38,790 bases of DNA from Methylovulum psychrotolerans (GCF_002923755.1 NZ_PGFZ01000001.1:473209-511998), one strand, 5' to 3'; positions 1 to 9,788 are shown, counted from the first letter of the stretch. Made by a program: numbers and translations. The notes: generated by a model not told the origin, from the sequence alone.

Positions 1-1864
1 CAACGGGCTGGGCGGCAACGACATCCTTTATGGCGGCACGGGCAATGACACCCTGGCGGGCGGCACGGGCAACGACTACCTCCAAGGCAATGACGGGCTT
101 GACACCTATGTGTTCGGCATAGGCGACGGGCAGGACGAAGTTTACAATTACGACACCGACAACAGCACGGACACTGTGCAGTTCACCAATCTGGCACTGT
201 CCGGCCTGACCGCCCTGTTTGAAGACGGCAACTACGGCCTCGTCTTCCAGTACGGCAGTGGCGACCAGGTCACCATCGACAATTATTTTTATTTCAGCGA
301 CATCAACTGGCAGGTAAATCAAGTTCAGTTTACAGGCGGCGACACATTAACCAACTTTATCGTCGGCACTACCGGAAAGGATATTTTGGTGGGTACTGCC
401 GGCAACGATGCGTTGAACGGACTTGCAGGTGCCGACACCATGAGCGGCGGAACGGGTAACGACCTTTATTTTGTTGATAACGTTGGTGATATTGTCAATG
501 AAAATCCCGCCGCAGGCATCGACACGGTGCAAAGCTCGATTTCTTACCAGCTAACCGCTAACGTTGAAAACCTGACCTTATTGGGTTCTGCCGCTATTAA
601 CGGAACAGGCAACAACCTTGCCAATACCCTCATAGGTAACTCGGCAGCTAACGTGCTGGATGGCGGAACGGGGGCAGATAGCTTAAAAGGCGGACTCGGT
701 AATGACAGCTATATTGTTGACAATATCGGCGACACGGTGATTGAAAATACCAATGCAGGCGTTGATACGGTACAAAGCTCCGTCACTTACACCTTGGCCG
801 CTAATGTTGAAAATCTGACCCTGACCGGAACCGCCGCCATCAACGGTATCGGTAACAGTTTGGCAAATACGGTCATTGGCAACATTGCTAATAATACGCT
901 GAATGGCGGTAAGGGTGCGGACAGCCTGATAGGCGGTTTGGGTGACGATATTTATATCGTTGACAATATAGGCGATACGGTCACGGAAAATATCGGCGAA
1001 GGCACAGATACCGTGCAAAGTGCCATCTCCTGGACGCTGGGCGCGAACCTGGAAAACCTGACCCTGACCGGGATTGCCGCCATTAACGGTACTGGCAACA
1101 GCCTTGCCAATACCCTGATCGGCAATGCTGGGGCAAACATACTCAATGGCGGCTCTGGTGTCGATAACTTAAAGGGTGGCTTAGGCAATGACATCTATGT
1201 AGTGGATAATATTGATGACAAGGTGTATGAAACTGTCGACGCAGGCATCGACAAAGTGCAGAGTTCGGTCTCGTATGCCTTGACGGCGAATGTCGAAAAC
1301 CTGACTTTGACCGGCAGCAAGGCCATTAACGGCACCGGAAACCTGTTCGCCAATGTGCTGCTCGGCAACACCGCCAACAATGTCTTGAACGGCGGTGGCG
1401 GAGCGGACACTCTGACAGGCGGCGCGGGCAGCGACACCTTCGTGTTCGGCACGGTGACAGGCGGCTCTGACAAGGTGCTGGATTTTGTCTCCGGCACCGA
1501 CAAGCTGCAAGTGCTGGACGCGGCGCTGGGCCTGTCCATCGGCAACGGCGACCATAACATCGACAACGCTGCGCTCATCAACGGCCTAGGCGGTTTTTCC
1601 GCCTTATCCGAACTGGTGGTGGTCACTTCCAACATCATCGGCGCCATCACCACCGCTACTGCCGCCACCGACATCGGCAGCGCCGCCAGCAGTTACGCGC
1701 TGGGCGACACCCGCCTGTTCGCCGTGGACAACGGCGTGGACAGTGCTTTATACCTGTTCAAATCAGCGGGTGCAGATGCTGTGGTCAGTGCCGGTGAATT
1801 GACCTTGTTAGGTACGTTGCAAGGCACGGCACAAACGGCTCTGGCGGATTATGGGTTTGCCTGA
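1..1864 (+). CDS. RTX (haemolysin-type calcium-binding) repeat surface protein, 5' truncated by window edge
   Basis: The frame is open from base 2, so the gene starts upstream; GTG at 110 is internal. The visible part begins with RTX nonapeptides of the GGxGNDxL type, then one HCBP-related segment (GDGQDE ... DNYF). Four imperfect modules of about 87 residues follow, each combining a GGxGxD calcium site, a YxVDNxGD stretch, an ANVENLTL strand and an INGTGN strand. The C-terminus ([17 protein letters not shown] onward) resembles the bluetail domain of putative surface RTX proteins and probably carries the type I secretion signal. No catalytic domain is visible, so a structural, adhesive or S-layer-like role outside the cell is inferred. 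The gene is a paralogue of the next RTX gene; their C-terminal ~145 residues are nearly the same. The GGxGND tracts are certain; the biological role is not. Confidence 0.9.
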   Translation, partial: NGLGGNDILYGGTGNDTLAGGTGNDYLQGNDGLDTYVFGIGDGQDEVYNYDTDNSTDTVQFTNLALSGLTALFEDGNYGLVFQYGSGDQVTIDNYFYFSDINWQVNQVQFTGGDTLTNFIVGTTGKDILVGTAGNDALNGLAGADTMSGGTGNDLYFVDNVGDIVNENPAAGIDTVQSSISYQLTANVENLTLLGSAAINGTGNNLANTLIGNSAANVLDGGTGADSLKGGLGNDSYIVDNIGDTVIENTNAGVDTVQSSVTYTLAANVENLTLTGTAAINGIGNSLANTVIGNIANNTLNGGKGADSLIGGLGDDIYIVDNIGDTVTENIGEGTDTVQSAISWTLGANLENLTLTGIAAINGTGNSLANTLIGNAGANILNGGSGVDNLKGGLGNDIYVVDNIDDKVYETVDAGIDKVQSSVSYALTANVENLTLTGSKAINGTGNLFANVLLGNTANNVLNGGGGADTLTGGAGSDTFVFGTVTGGSDKVLDFVSGTDKLQVLDAALGLSIGNGDHNIDNAALINGLGGFSALSELVVVTSNIIGAITTATAATDIGSAASSYALGDTRLFAVDNGVDSALYLFKSAGADAVVSAGELTLLGTLQGTAQTALADYGFA

Positions 1865-1932
1865 TAAACCTCAAACAGAGGGGTATCTACACCCATCCTT
1901 AAATTAAGGGACGGGCAGAAAATAATTGCGGG

Positions 1933-1969
1933 TAAGGCCTTTCAGGTTTTAAAAATCTGAAAGGCCTTA
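1933..1969. terminator. 13-bp perfect inverted repeat after the first RTX gene
   Basis: TAAGGCCTTTCAG (1933-1945) pairs perfectly with CTGAAAGGCCTTA (1957-1969) around an 11-nt A/T-rich loop, 69 bp after the RTX stop. There is no strong T-run, so it is a candidate rather than a classical intrinsic terminator. Confidence 0.5.
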
Positions 1970-1981
1970 TGGAATCAGGTG

Positions 1982-2038
1982 TTAAGCAAACGACAGGCTA
2001 AAAGTTGGCCTTTAAACTCAACAGCCTGTGTTGCTTAA
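1982..2038. repeat. Imperfect inverted repeat in the RTX intergenic region
   Basis: TTAAGCAA (1982-1989) and ACAGGCT (1993-1999) are mirrored by AGCCTGT (2023-2029) and TTGCTTAA (2031-2038). This makes a two-part stem with a small internal asymmetry. Its function is unknown; it may mark the edge of an inserted or deleted segment, because an RND gene relic follows directly. Confidence 0.4.
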
Positions 2039-2121
2039 TGGGCGACGGTCTCTATGAACACTGCATTCCTACCCTGAAACTAAACGCTTGCCGTTAGCCT
2101 TTCTTAATATTTAGCCGATTC

Positions 2122-2344
2122 TTCCTGGAAGCCATCCGCCAAGGTTGCGCCCAACGCCCGCCCCGTCATGATGACCGCCACCATCGCCCTGCTCGGCCTC
2201 GTACCCTTCCTGTTCGCCAACGGCCCAGGTTCGGAGGTGCAAAAAACCCTAGCCATCGTGGTCATCGGTGGCCTAATCACCTCAACATTACTGACCTTGG
2301 TGATGCTGCCGACGCTGTATCGGTGGTTTGAGGAAAAGCGGTGA
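2122..2344 (+). pseudogene. Relic of the C-terminus of an RND (CzcA/HAE1-like) efflux pump, frameshifted
   Basis: In one frame, 2128-2145 reads EAIRQG, the conserved sequence before the last transmembrane segments of RND pumps. About 5 codons later the match continues in another frame as RPVMMTA, GLVPFLF, then VVIGGLITSTLLTLV and LPTLYRWFEEKR, stopping at TGA 2342-2344. This is the classical C-terminal end of heavy-metal or multidrug RND transporters. Nothing upstream encodes the rest of the pump, so about 70 of more than 1000 residues survive, with a frameshift near 2150-2160. It is a decayed remnant and not a functional gene. Confidence 0.75.
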
Positions 2345-2404
2345 TATAAGCCGCACCAATATCACCGCCATACCAGAATAAATGCCAAAAAAATCTGAAA
2401 AACA

Positions 2405-2433
2405 TTGCAATGTACCTTGGTTATTAATATACT
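2405..2433 (+). promoter_or_regulatory. Sigma-70-like promoter of the second RTX gene
   Basis: TTGCAA (2405-2410), a 17-bp spacer, and TATACT (2428-2433) give a good sigma-70 arrangement. It predicts a start near 2440 and a leader of about 50 nt before the ATG at 2490. Confidence 0.5.
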
Positions 2434-2489
2434 AACAATAAAAATCACCAAAGACCTATCAGAACCCCATAAAACTCTGGAGATAAGCG

Positions 2490-5400
2490 ATGGCAACGTA
2501 TAACGGCGACAATACTAATAACATTTATATCGGTACAAATACGGATGATACTATTTATGGCAACGGCGGGGATGATAGCCTTAATGGTGTGGATGGCAAC
2601 GATCAAATCTATGGTGGTGACGGCAATGACATCCTGAATGGCGGCCTAGGCAATGATTACCTGCAAGGCGATAACGGGGCGGACACTTACTTGATCGCCA
2701 AAGCGGACGGACAAGATGAAATTGGCAATTACCACTCCGACAACAGTATGGATGTGGTCACGTTCACCGATATGGCCAGCTCCGACATCACTTCCGTCAC
2801 CCGTGCCCAAGACGGAAGCGACAACTTGATTCTGACCTACGGCACGGGCGGGCAACTGACCGTGGACAATTACTTTTCCGATGCAGCCTACCAAATTGAC
2901 ACGTTCCAGTTCACCGACAGCGTTTGGGGGTTAGCGGACATCATTGCCCGCGCCTCGGCCATCACCGGTACCGCGGATAGTGATTTCTTGTCTGGTTTTA
3001 ATGACTGGTCAAACACGCTTTTGGGGTTGGGCGGCGACGATTACCTGTTTGGCGGCATCGGTGATGATGTGCTTATCGGTGGTGACGGCAACGATTGGCT
3101 ACAAGGCATGGAAGGCAACGACACTCTGATAGGCGGCACGGGTAATGATATAGTGAGCGGCGGATACGGGATTGACACCTACCTGATCGCCAAAGCTGAT
3201 GGACAGGATGAGATTGACGACACCCTAGATGACAGTGCCGATGTAGTCATTTTCACCGATATGACCCGCGCTGACATCACTTCCGTCACCCACTCCCAAG
3301 ATGGGAGAAATAGTTTGGTCTTAACCTATGGTACAGATGGGCAACTGACCGTGGATGGCTATTTTAACGATACGCCTTACCGAATCAACACATTCCAGTT
3401 CACCGATGGCACTTGGACGTTGACAGACATCCTCATCCGCACCTCAGTCATCACTGGCACTGCAAATGATGACCTATTGTTTGGTTTTGATGCCTGGTCA
3501 AGCACTATTTACGGGCTGGGTGGTAACGACACCCTGTATGGCGGCAGCTTTGCCGATACGATTATCGGCGGTGACGGCAATGATACTCTGAATGGCGGCC
3601 TCGGCAACGACTACCTGGAAGGCGATAACGGCGCGGACACCTACCTGATCGCCTTGGCTGACGGGCAGGATGAGATTAACAATTACGACACCGACGGTAG
3701 TGTGGATGTGGTCACGTTCACGGATGTGGCCCTAAGTGATTTGGCTGGTATCAGCACAAATGGCACCAACCTATACCTTAATTATGGCAACGCTAGCCAG
3801 TTGGTGGTGGACAATTATTTTTACGGCGACGCTTATCAAGTCAACCAATTTCAATTTGCTGGCGGCGATGTGCTGGCCAATTTTATCATCGGTACAGACA
3901 GTAGCAACGATACCCTGACCGGCACTAACGCCAATGATGCAATAAGTGGCCTTGGCGGTGCTGACACAATGGCCGGTGGTTTAGGCAATGACCTTTATTT
4001 TGTCGATAATGCTGGCGATGTCGTGACGGAAGCCAGCAGCGCGGGTACGGATACCCTACTGTCCAGCATCAGTTATACCTTAGCCGCCAATGTCGAAAAC
4101 CTCATCCTTACTGGCAGTAATGCCATCAATGGCACAGGCAACGACCTTGCCAACATGCTCACGGGCAATGCGGCGGCAAATGTCTTGGTCGGTGGCTTAG
4201 GCAATGACACTTATATCGTTGACAATGCCGCCGACAATGCCATCGAAAACAGTGGCGAAGGCAGCGATACCGTACAAGCGTCAATCACTTACAGCTTGGG
4301 GGCAAATATCGAAAATCTCACCCTGACCGGAACGGCAACCATCAACGGCACAGGCAATGGCCTTACCAATACCTTGATCGGTAACAGTGCCAACAATACC
4401 TTAGATGGCGGTATAGGTGCAGACACTTTGGTAGGCGGTTGGGGTGACGATCTCTATGTCGTTGACAATGCCGGGGATGTGGTCATGGAAGATACGGACG
4501 GAGGCATCGACATCGTGCAAAGCTCCATCTCCTGGACGCTGGGCGCAAATTTGGAAAACCTGACCCTGACAGGCACCGCCGCCATTTACGGCATCGGCAA
4601 CAGCCTTGCCAATACACTGATCGGCAATACGGGAGCAAACCTCCTTGATGGTGGTGCCGGCGTGGATAATCTAAAAGGCGGTTTGGGTAATGACCAGTAT
4701 AGGGTGGACAATATTGGCGACAAAGTATTTGAAAATGCGGGGGAAGGCACAGATACTGTACAAAGTTTGGTCAGTTACAGCTTGGTCGCCAATGTCGAAA
4801 ACCTCATCCTCCTCAATGCTCCGGGAGCCATCAACGGCACGGGCAACGAATTGGCTAATATGCTGACGGGCAACACGGCCGCCAATGTCTTGGATGGCGG
4901 TGCCGGAGCGGACACGCTGACAGGGGGGTTAGGCAACGACTCCTTTATCGTGGACAATGTCGCCGATAGCGTGGTCGAAAACAGCGGCGAAGGCACCGAC
5001 ACCGTGCAAGCTTCGGTTTCTTACATCTTGGCGGCCAATGTCGAAAATCTGACCCTGACAGGCTCCGCTACCCTCAACGGCACCGGTAACACATTGGCTA
5101 ACGTGCTGACGGGGAACAGCGCGATGAACATCCTCAACGGCGGCGCGGGGGCGGACACCCTGACAGGGGGTGCTGGCAGCGATATTTTCGTGTTCGGGAC
5201 AGTGACGGGCGGTGCGGACAAGGTGCTGGATTTTGTCTCCGGCACCGACAAATTACAAGTGTTGGACGGGGTGGCTGGCTTATCGATAGGCAACGGCGAT
5301 CATAGCATCAACAATGCCGCGCTCATTAATGGCCACGGCAGTTTTTCCACATTATCCGAGCTGGTGGTGGTCACTCCCAACATCATCGGTGCTATCACGG

Positions 5401-5612
5401 CCGCCAATGCCGCCACCGACATCGGCAACGCCACCAGCAACTATGCTGTGGGCAATACCCGCCTGTTCGCCGTTGACAACGGCGTGGACAGTGTCCTGTA
5501 CTTGTTCAAATCAGCGGGTGCGGATGCCGTGGTCAGTGCCGGTGAACTGACCTTACTGGGCACATTGCAAGGCACGGCACAAACGGCTTTGGCAGATTAT
5601 TCATTTGCTTGA
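2490..5612 (+). CDS. RTX repeat surface protein (1040 aa), bluetail-like C-terminus
   Basis: The ATG follows GGAG at 2479-2482 with 7-nt spacing. The protein starts directly with RTX nonapeptides ([16 protein letters not shown]) and has no Sec signal, as expected for type I secretion. Residues ~60-470 hold three HCBP-related segments (ADGQDEI ... TVDNYF ... FQFTD), each linked to RTX tracts. Residues ~470-900 hold five modules of about 87-90 residues with VDN, ANVENL and INGTGN signatures. The last ~145 residues match the C-terminus of the upstream paralogue almost residue for residue. No enzymatic domain is visible; a calcium-stabilised extracellular structural or adhesive role is inferred. 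No secretion genes (ABC exporter, HlyD-type) are in this window. Confidence 0.92.
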   Translation: MATYNGDNTNNIYIGTNTDDTIYGNGGDDSLNGVDGNDQIYGGDGNDILNGGLGNDYLQGDNGADTYLIAKADGQDEIGNYHSDNSMDVVTFTDMASSDITSVTRAQDGSDNLILTYGTGGQLTVDNYFSDAAYQIDTFQFTDSVWGLADIIARASAITGTADSDFLSGFNDWSNTLLGLGGDDYLFGGIGDDVLIGGDGNDWLQGMEGNDTLIGGTGNDIVSGGYGIDTYLIAKADGQDEIDDTLDDSADVVIFTDMTRADITSVTHSQDGRNSLVLTYGTDGQLTVDGYFNDTPYRINTFQFTDGTWTLTDILIRTSVITGTANDDLLFGFDAWSSTIYGLGGNDTLYGGSFADTIIGGDGNDTLNGGLGNDYLEGDNGADTYLIALADGQDEINNYDTDGSVDVVTFTDVALSDLAGISTNGTNLYLNYGNASQLVVDNYFYGDAYQVNQFQFAGGDVLANFIIGTDSSNDTLTGTNANDAISGLGGADTMAGGLGNDLYFVDNAGDVVTEASSAGTDTLLSSISYTLAANVENLILTGSNAINGTGNDLANMLTGNAAANVLVGGLGNDTYIVDNAADNAIENSGEGSDTVQASITYSLGANIENLTLTGTATINGTGNGLTNTLIGNSANNTLDGGIGADTLVGGWGDDLYVVDNAGDVVMEDTDGGIDIVQSSISWTLGANLENLTLTGTAAIYGIGNSLANTLIGNTGANLLDGGAGVDNLKGGLGNDQYRVDNIGDKVFENAGEGTDTVQSLVSYSLVANVENLILLNAPGAINGTGNELANMLTGNTAANVLDGGAGADTLTGGLGNDSFIVDNVADSVVENSGEGTDTVQASVSYILAANVENLTLTGSATLNGTGNTLANVLTGNSAMNILNGGAGADTLTGGAGSDIFVFGTVTGGADKVLDFVSGTDKLQVLDGVAGLSIGNGDHSINNAALINGHGSFSTLSELVVVTPNIIGAITAANAATDIGNATSNYAVGNTRLFAVDNGVDSVLYLFKSAGADAVVSAGELTLLGTLQGTAQTALADYSFA

Positions 5613-5667
5613 TAGATAGATATGGCGTTTCTTCGCATTTAAAAAAGTACGCCCATCGCGTTAAAGG

Positions 5668-5689
5668 GCTGCGGGGCTAACCCCGCAGC
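5668..5689. terminator. Bidirectional hairpin between convergent RTX and fdh genes
   Basis: GCTGCGGGG, a CTAA loop and CCCCGCAGC form a perfect 9-bp GC stem between two convergent stops (5612 and 5716). TTGACTTTC follows on the plus strand and A-rich sequence precedes it, so it could act in either direction. Confidence 0.7.
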
Positions 5690-5715
5690 TTGACTTTCAG
5701 CTCAAGTGCCTGCCA

Positions 5716-6918
5716 TCAATCCTTCTTAAATTTCGCCGCTTCTTCGGAGCCGCCTGTGGCATTGCCTTTGCTGTAGGAATGCGCACCGACCCCCGCCAGT
5801 TGCCCGCCCTGCACGACCAAATATTCATCACGGATAGGGCGACCTTCAAAATAACATTCCAATATCTCGCGGGTTCCTGCCGCATAACGGGTCTGTGCCG
5901 ACAGGCTAGTGCCGGAGATATGCGGGGTCATGCCGTGGTTGGGCATGGTGCGCCAGGGGTGGTCGTTCGGAGCCGGTTGCGGGAACCAGACATCGCCTGC
6001 ATAACCCGCCAGCTGGCCGTTTTCCAGCGCGTTGACTATCGCGTCGCGGTCACACAATTTGCCACGGGCCGTATTAATCAAATAAGCCCCACGTTTGAAA
6101 TTCTTTAGAGTCTGTTCGTTAATCATGTGTTCGGTTTCTGGATGCAGCGGACAGTTCAAGGTCACGACATCACAGACTTGGGTCAGGCTTTCCAAACTGG
6201 CGTGGTAAGTCAGATTAAGTTCCTGCTCGATGGCTTCCGGCAAACGGTGGCGATCCAGATAATGCAGCTTCACGTCAAAAGGTTTCAGCAAGCGCAAAAC
6301 CCGCAGGCCTATCCGGCCAGCGGCGACTGTGCCGACATTCATCGCTTCCAAATCGTAAGACCGCGCCACACAGTCGGCGATATTCCAGCCGCCTTTCATC
6401 ACCCAATTATAAGACGGGATATAATTGCGCACCAATGCCAGCGTCATCATCACCACATGTTCGGCAACGCTGTTGCTGTTGCAGTAGGTCACTTCGGCAA
6501 CGGTGATGCCGCGCTCCATAGCTGCTTGTAGGTCGGTATGGTCGGAGCCGATACCTGCCGTCACAATCATTTTCAGGTTTTTGGCCTTAGCGATACGCTC
6601 GGCAGTCATATAAGCAGGCCAGAACGGTTGGGAAATGACGATTTCCGCGTCATGCAGTTCTTGGTCGAGGACGCTGTCGGCCCCGTCTTTGCTGGAAGTC
6701 ACCACTAACTGGTGACCGTTCGCTTCCAGATAACGCCGTAAACCTAACTCACCGGACACGCTACCCAGCAATGCCCCAGGTTTAAAATCTATCGCCTTAG
6801 GGGTAGGCAGTGTTTGCCCGTCCGGGTAACGTTCCGGTTGCGGCAAATCATCACGCGCATAAGCAGTGGGATAGCCGTCGATAGGGTCGTCGTAAAGCAC
6901 ACAAACAATTTTAGCCAT
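5716..6918 (-). CDS. fdh: NAD-dependent formate dehydrogenase (400 aa)
   Basis: Oxidises formate to CO2 with NAD+, the last step of C1 dissimilation and a source of NADH in the cytoplasm. The whole length follows the well-studied Pseudomonas sp. 101 enzyme, including the C-terminal SKGNATGGSEEAAKFKK tail. Catalytic and binding residues are in place (numbered with Met 1): Pro98, Ile123, Asn147, Arg285, Gln314 and His333, the last in the TPHISGT motif. The Rossmann turn is AAGRIG (199-204), and Asp222 in the LDRHR loop indicates preference for NAD+ over NADP+. It is metal-free and unrelated to molybdenum formate dehydrogenases. The ATG at 6918 follows AAGGTG with good spacing. The gene is transcribed alone, convergent with the RTX gene. 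A molybdopterin oxidoreductase lies 4 kb away. Confidence 0.97.
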   Translation of the reverse strand: MAKIVCVLYDDPIDGYPTAYARDDLPQPERYPDGQTLPTPKAIDFKPGALLGSVSGELGLRRYLEANGHQLVVTSSKDGADSVLDQELHDAEIVISQPFWPAYMTAERIAKAKNLKMIVTAGIGSDHTDLQAAMERGITVAEVTYCNSNSVAEHVVMMTLALVRNYIPSYNWVMKGGWNIADCVARSYDLEAMNVGTVAAGRIGLRVLRLLKPFDVKLHYLDRHRLPEAIEQELNLTYHASLESLTQVCDVVTLNCPLHPETEHMINEQTLKNFKRGAYLINTARGKLCDRDAIVNALENGQLAGYAGDVWFPQPAPNDHPWRTMPNHGMTPHISGTSLSAQTRYAAGTREILECYFEGRPIRDEYLVVQGGQLAGVGAHSYSKGNATGGSEEAAKFKKD

Positions 6919-7077
6919 TTTATAGCACCTTGATTTTTATTGGATGACTGGACATATCCTGATAAAGGTATGCCCAGAAGTATCCCGGCCGGGTGCGGCT
7001 ATTGTCTGCTTTAGGGTGGCGGTGCGTCTAATCGTTTCGAAGTATGGCTTGATAACCTACAGCTATGGCTGTTACGG

Positions 7078-7530
7078 TCAACCTGCCTGCCCGTCGGGTA
7101 AATCTCTAAAAGTGGACAATAACACCACCACCGCCGCCCGCCCGAAACCATAGCTGGTGATCAGCAGGCTTGCCAGCAGATATACACGAAATACCCCCGG
7201 AAAAAACCCTTCCGCCGGAGTCGGGCTATCTAATGACGGAAACATCGCCTGCAACATAAACAAACTGGAATTGGTAAAGGCGCCGACCACCATGCACCAG
7301 CGCACCGGAGCGGGCAACGGCACTTTTGCCGCATAAAACCCGAACAGCAACGCGCTCATCAATAAAAAATCCAGATGCGCCTGAAGCACACGGGTAAACT
7401 TGCCCGGAAAAATCAGCTTGATTAGCGTTAGGTCAAACTTCAAAAAAACCAAGCACCAGGCCAGGCACAAAGCCATTAATAGCCATAAGGTAGCCCCTCT
7501 GAGCAGCAGCACGTTTGTATTTTGGTTCAT
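7078..7530 (-). CDS. Small four-helix membrane protein, function unknown
   Basis: About 150 residues with roughly four hydrophobic segments (LLLRGATLWLLMALCLAW; HLDFLLMSALLFGFY; WCMVVGAFTNSSLFML; VFRVYLLASLLITSYGF). I take the ATG at 7530 because GAGGGG precedes it; an in-frame ATG at 7563 has no ribosome site. The second segment begins RVLQAHLDFLL, loosely like the AHL-containing helix of small four-helix isomerase or mutase membrane proteins, but I would not assign that function. It lies about 160 bp upstream of fdh on the same strand, so co-transcription is possible. Confidence 0.7.
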   Translation of the reverse strand: MNQNTNVLLLRGATLWLLMALCLAWCLVFLKFDLTLIKLIFPGKFTRVLQAHLDFLLMSALLFGFYAAKVPLPAPVRWCMVVGAFTNSSLFMLQAMFPSLDSPTPAEGFFPGVFRVYLLASLLITSYGFGRAAVVVLLSTFRDLPDGQAG

Positions 7531-7654
7531 TAGCCCCTCTTTTGGATTAAAACCGTTTAGCATTTAAGATTGCCTACTATAAAGTAGCTGGGCTGATTGC
7601 TCTTGCTTGAGGCGGAACAATACCTTGACTGTGGCGGCACTATCACCTGACAAC

Positions 7655-7680
7655 ATGCTATATTGCTATAGGGTTAATTA
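7655..7680 (+). promoter_or_regulatory. 26-bp upstream element shared with the lysR gene (copy 1)
   Basis: ATGCTATATTG, then CTATAGG, then GTTAATTA. It matches 23 of 26 positions at 10760-10785. It contains TGCTATATT, an extended -10-like sequence, and lies 18 bp before the AraC-type gene's ATG. It could be a shared operator, a promoter, or both. Confidence 0.5.
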
Positions 7681-7698
7681 CGTTTTTTGGAGTGGGCA

Positions 7699-8697
7699 AT
7701 GAACACTGACACGAGGTTTTTGCATAGCTTAAAGGAAGCAATGCCGTCAACACGCGGCGTGAAATATTCAACCGAAGATTTTGCGCCGCCTGATCGGCTA
7801 GACTGGTTGCGCGAAGTGATAGGCCGGGAATATGCCAATGTTGAGATTACGCCGCCCGATGCCGGGGTGTTTAACGAGATGGTTATTTATGCTTGGGAGC
7901 AACTCCGTTTGTCGGTCATCCGCTCCGATGCTATTACCCTGCAACGCTTGCCGCGTGAGCCGGATTTGATCAGCCAGGATGCCTATTTCGCCGTCATCCA
8001 TTTGTCCGGCTGCTACCGCTTATTGCAAAATGGCCGGGAAGTTTTTTTACAGCCCGGCGACATGACCTTATACGATGCCACACTACCGCATCATATCGTT
8101 TGTCCGCAGCCCTTCTCAAAATTGCTGATTTCTATTCCGCGCCCCTTGCTCAGGGAGCGGGTTGCAGGCATCGAACACTGCACGGCATTGCACATTCCGG
8201 GGCGGTTGGGGATCGGGTCGGTAGCGGCTGGCTTTATCCGCTCTTGCGCCCATCAAGCCGAACAATTACAGGCGGGGGAGTTTTCCCTGCTCTCCGAACA
8301 CGCGCTGGATTTGTTGGTGCTGGCACTGGCCACCGTGCGGCCTAGCCATTTCAAGCTGTCCAAAAGCCGCGCTATGGCACTGCACCGGGTTAAGGCGTTT
8401 ATAGAAAATAATTTGTCTTGCCCAAGCTTAAACCCCGCCGCTGTCAGTGCAGGTACAGGCCTGTCGCCTAGGTATATCAGCCTGCTGTTTAAAGAAGAGG
8501 ACAATTCACTGATGCGTTATGTTTGGCAACGCAGGCTGGAAAGTTGCCGGAAAGAGCTGTTAAACCCTATCCATGCCGGACACCGCATCTGTGACATCGC
8601 CTTTCGCTGGGGCTTTAACGATTTGTCTCATTTTAGCCGCCTGTTTAAGCAGCACTTCGGGTGTTCGCCTAGCGACTACCGGGAAGGCCATAAATAG
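7699..8697 (+). CDS. AraC-family transcriptional regulator (332 aa)
   Basis: The N-terminal half (residues ~20-190) looks like the AraC-binding-like cupin domain seen in FeaR-type regulators (LSGCYRLLQNGREVFLQPGDMTLYD). The C-terminal ~100 residues hold two helix-turn-helix motifs: SAGTGLSPRYISLLFKEE, then ICDIAFRWGFNDLSHFSRLFK followed by GCSPSDYR, the classical AraC signature. The ATG at 7699 is preferred because GGAG at 7689-7692 sits 6 nt upstream; the in-frame TTG at 7687 overlaps that site. The effector and targets are unknown. The upstream element is shared with the lysR gene 3 kb away. Confidence 0.9.
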   Translation: MNTDTRFLHSLKEAMPSTRGVKYSTEDFAPPDRLDWLREVIGREYANVEITPPDAGVFNEMVIYAWEQLRLSVIRSDAITLQRLPREPDLISQDAYFAVIHLSGCYRLLQNGREVFLQPGDMTLYDATLPHHIVCPQPFSKLLISIPRPLLRERVAGIEHCTALHIPGRLGIGSVAAGFIRSCAHQAEQLQAGEFSLLSEHALDLLVLALATVRPSHFKLSKSRAMALHRVKAFIENNLSCPSLNPAAVSAGTGLSPRYISLLFKEEDNSLMRYVWQRRLESCRKELLNPIHAGHRICDIAFRWGFNDLSHFSRLFKQHFGCSPSDYREGHK

Positions 8698-8753
8698 GCA
8701 TCTGCCAAGCTCATAATTGGGTAGGCAGTAAAGCAGCCCCCTGCCCTTTTCGC

Positions 8754-9788
8754 CTACTTGGCCGTTGCCTCACTTAACCATTGCCAAAATGGTTGCGCAC
8801 CTTGATAGCCCGTATAGCGGGCCACTTCATGTTGTTTTTGAAACAAAACCATGGTGGGGGTGGCGAATAATGCCTGATTAAGTGTCCAGCCCTTAGGCGG
8901 TGCGGTCAGATAGGTGGCGACAATGGGCAAGGGGTTGTGCCAAACCGACAACACGTCTTTGTCGAATCGCTTGCAATAGCCGCAGTCAACGCTTTTAAAA
9001 ACAATCAGTTGCTCTTGGCTGTTAAGCGCGATGGTTTGCCAACTTTGCCCAGTGCCGCCAGGGTTTGCGGCTAGTTGTGCGCTCTGGGCATGTCCGCCCT
9101 GCATGGGCTTATTGGGGTCGGCATAGGCGATGCCGGTCCCGCCCAAACCGCAATAGCCCAGCGGGTTTTTCTCTAAATAATCCTGATGATAGCTTTCGGC
9201 GGAGGTATAGTTTTTTAAGGGGGCAATTTCAGTGGTAATGGGCAGGGCAATGCCTGCCGCTGCTAAATTGTTTTGGTAGATGGCGCGGGTTTGCTCTGCC
9301 CAGTGGTGCTCTTCATCGGTACGGTAAAAGATCGCGCTACGGTAGTTGCTGCCAATATCGTTGCCTTGGCGATTGCCTTGGGCGGGGTTGTGGTTTTCCC
9401 AAAACCGGATCAAGACTTGTTCAAGGCTGGTTTGTTTGGGGTCGTAATAAACTTTAACTACTTCGGCATGGTTGGTTATGGCCTTACCTTCCTGTATGGC
9501 GGCTTCGGTGTCATGGAGCGTTTGGTAACTGGGTTGGACAAGGTCGCCGCCCGCATAACCCGCCTCAACATCCAATACGCCCGCTAAAGCTTGCATACGT
9601 TTTTCAGCCCCCCAAAAACAGCCCATGCCTAAGACGATATAAGGGGTATCGGCATTGACAGCCGCTTTATTCAAGGAAGGATTACGGCTTTTGCCCTCCA
9701 GCAAGCCCGGATTCAGAAACACCCAAACCGCGACGGCTAAAACACCTATCATAAGCAAAGACCCTAGGGCGCGATACCGTCTGTTCAT
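8754..9788 (-). CDS. msrA: Membrane-anchored peptide methionine sulfoxide reductase A fused to a thioredoxin-like domain
   Basis: Reduces methionine-S-sulfoxide in proteins. Residues 7-25 form an N-terminal membrane anchor, so the catalytic part is probably periplasmic. The MsrA domain (~48-225) has the catalytic GCFWG motif (Cys57) and a C-terminal GYCGLGG segment (Cys213) that can act as resolving Cys. Residues ~245-344 look like a thioredoxin-fold domain with CGYC (Cys269, Cys272) and a conserved ATPT-like proline turn. This second domain may recycle the oxidised MsrA. Cytosolic MsrA is usually ~180-210 residues, so the extra domain and anchor are notable. It lies 25 bp downstream of the lysR gene on the same strand. 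The last 40 bp of coding sequence recur at the 3' end of the unrelated PEP-CTERM gene at 17567. Confidence 0.93.
   Translation of the reverse strand: MNRRYRALGSLLMIGVLAVAVWVFLNPGLLEGKSRNPSLNKAAVNADTPYIVLGMGCFWGAEKRMQALAGVLDVEAGYAGGDLVQPSYQTLHDTEAAIQEGKAITNHAEVVKVYYDPKQTSLEQVLIRFWENHNPAQGNRQGNDIGSNYRSAIFYRTDEEHHWAEQTRAIYQNNLAAAGIALPITTEIAPLKNYTSAESYHQDYLEKNPLGYCGLGGTGIAYADPNKPMQGGHAQSAQLAANPGGTGQSWQTIALNSQEQLIVFKSVDCGYCKRFDKDVLSVWHNPLPIVATYLTAPPKGWTLNQALFATPTMVLFQKQHEVARYTGYQGAQPFWQWLSEATAK

Noticed and set aside
347-1674. Minus-strand open frames antisense to the first RTX gene
   Set aside because: They mirror the repetitive plus-strand RTX codons and show only low-complexity composition with no recognisable domain.
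2490-5612. Regularly spaced repeats resembling a CRISPR array at DNA level
   Set aside because: The periodicity is that of RTX protein modules and is coding; units are imperfect and there are no unique spacers.
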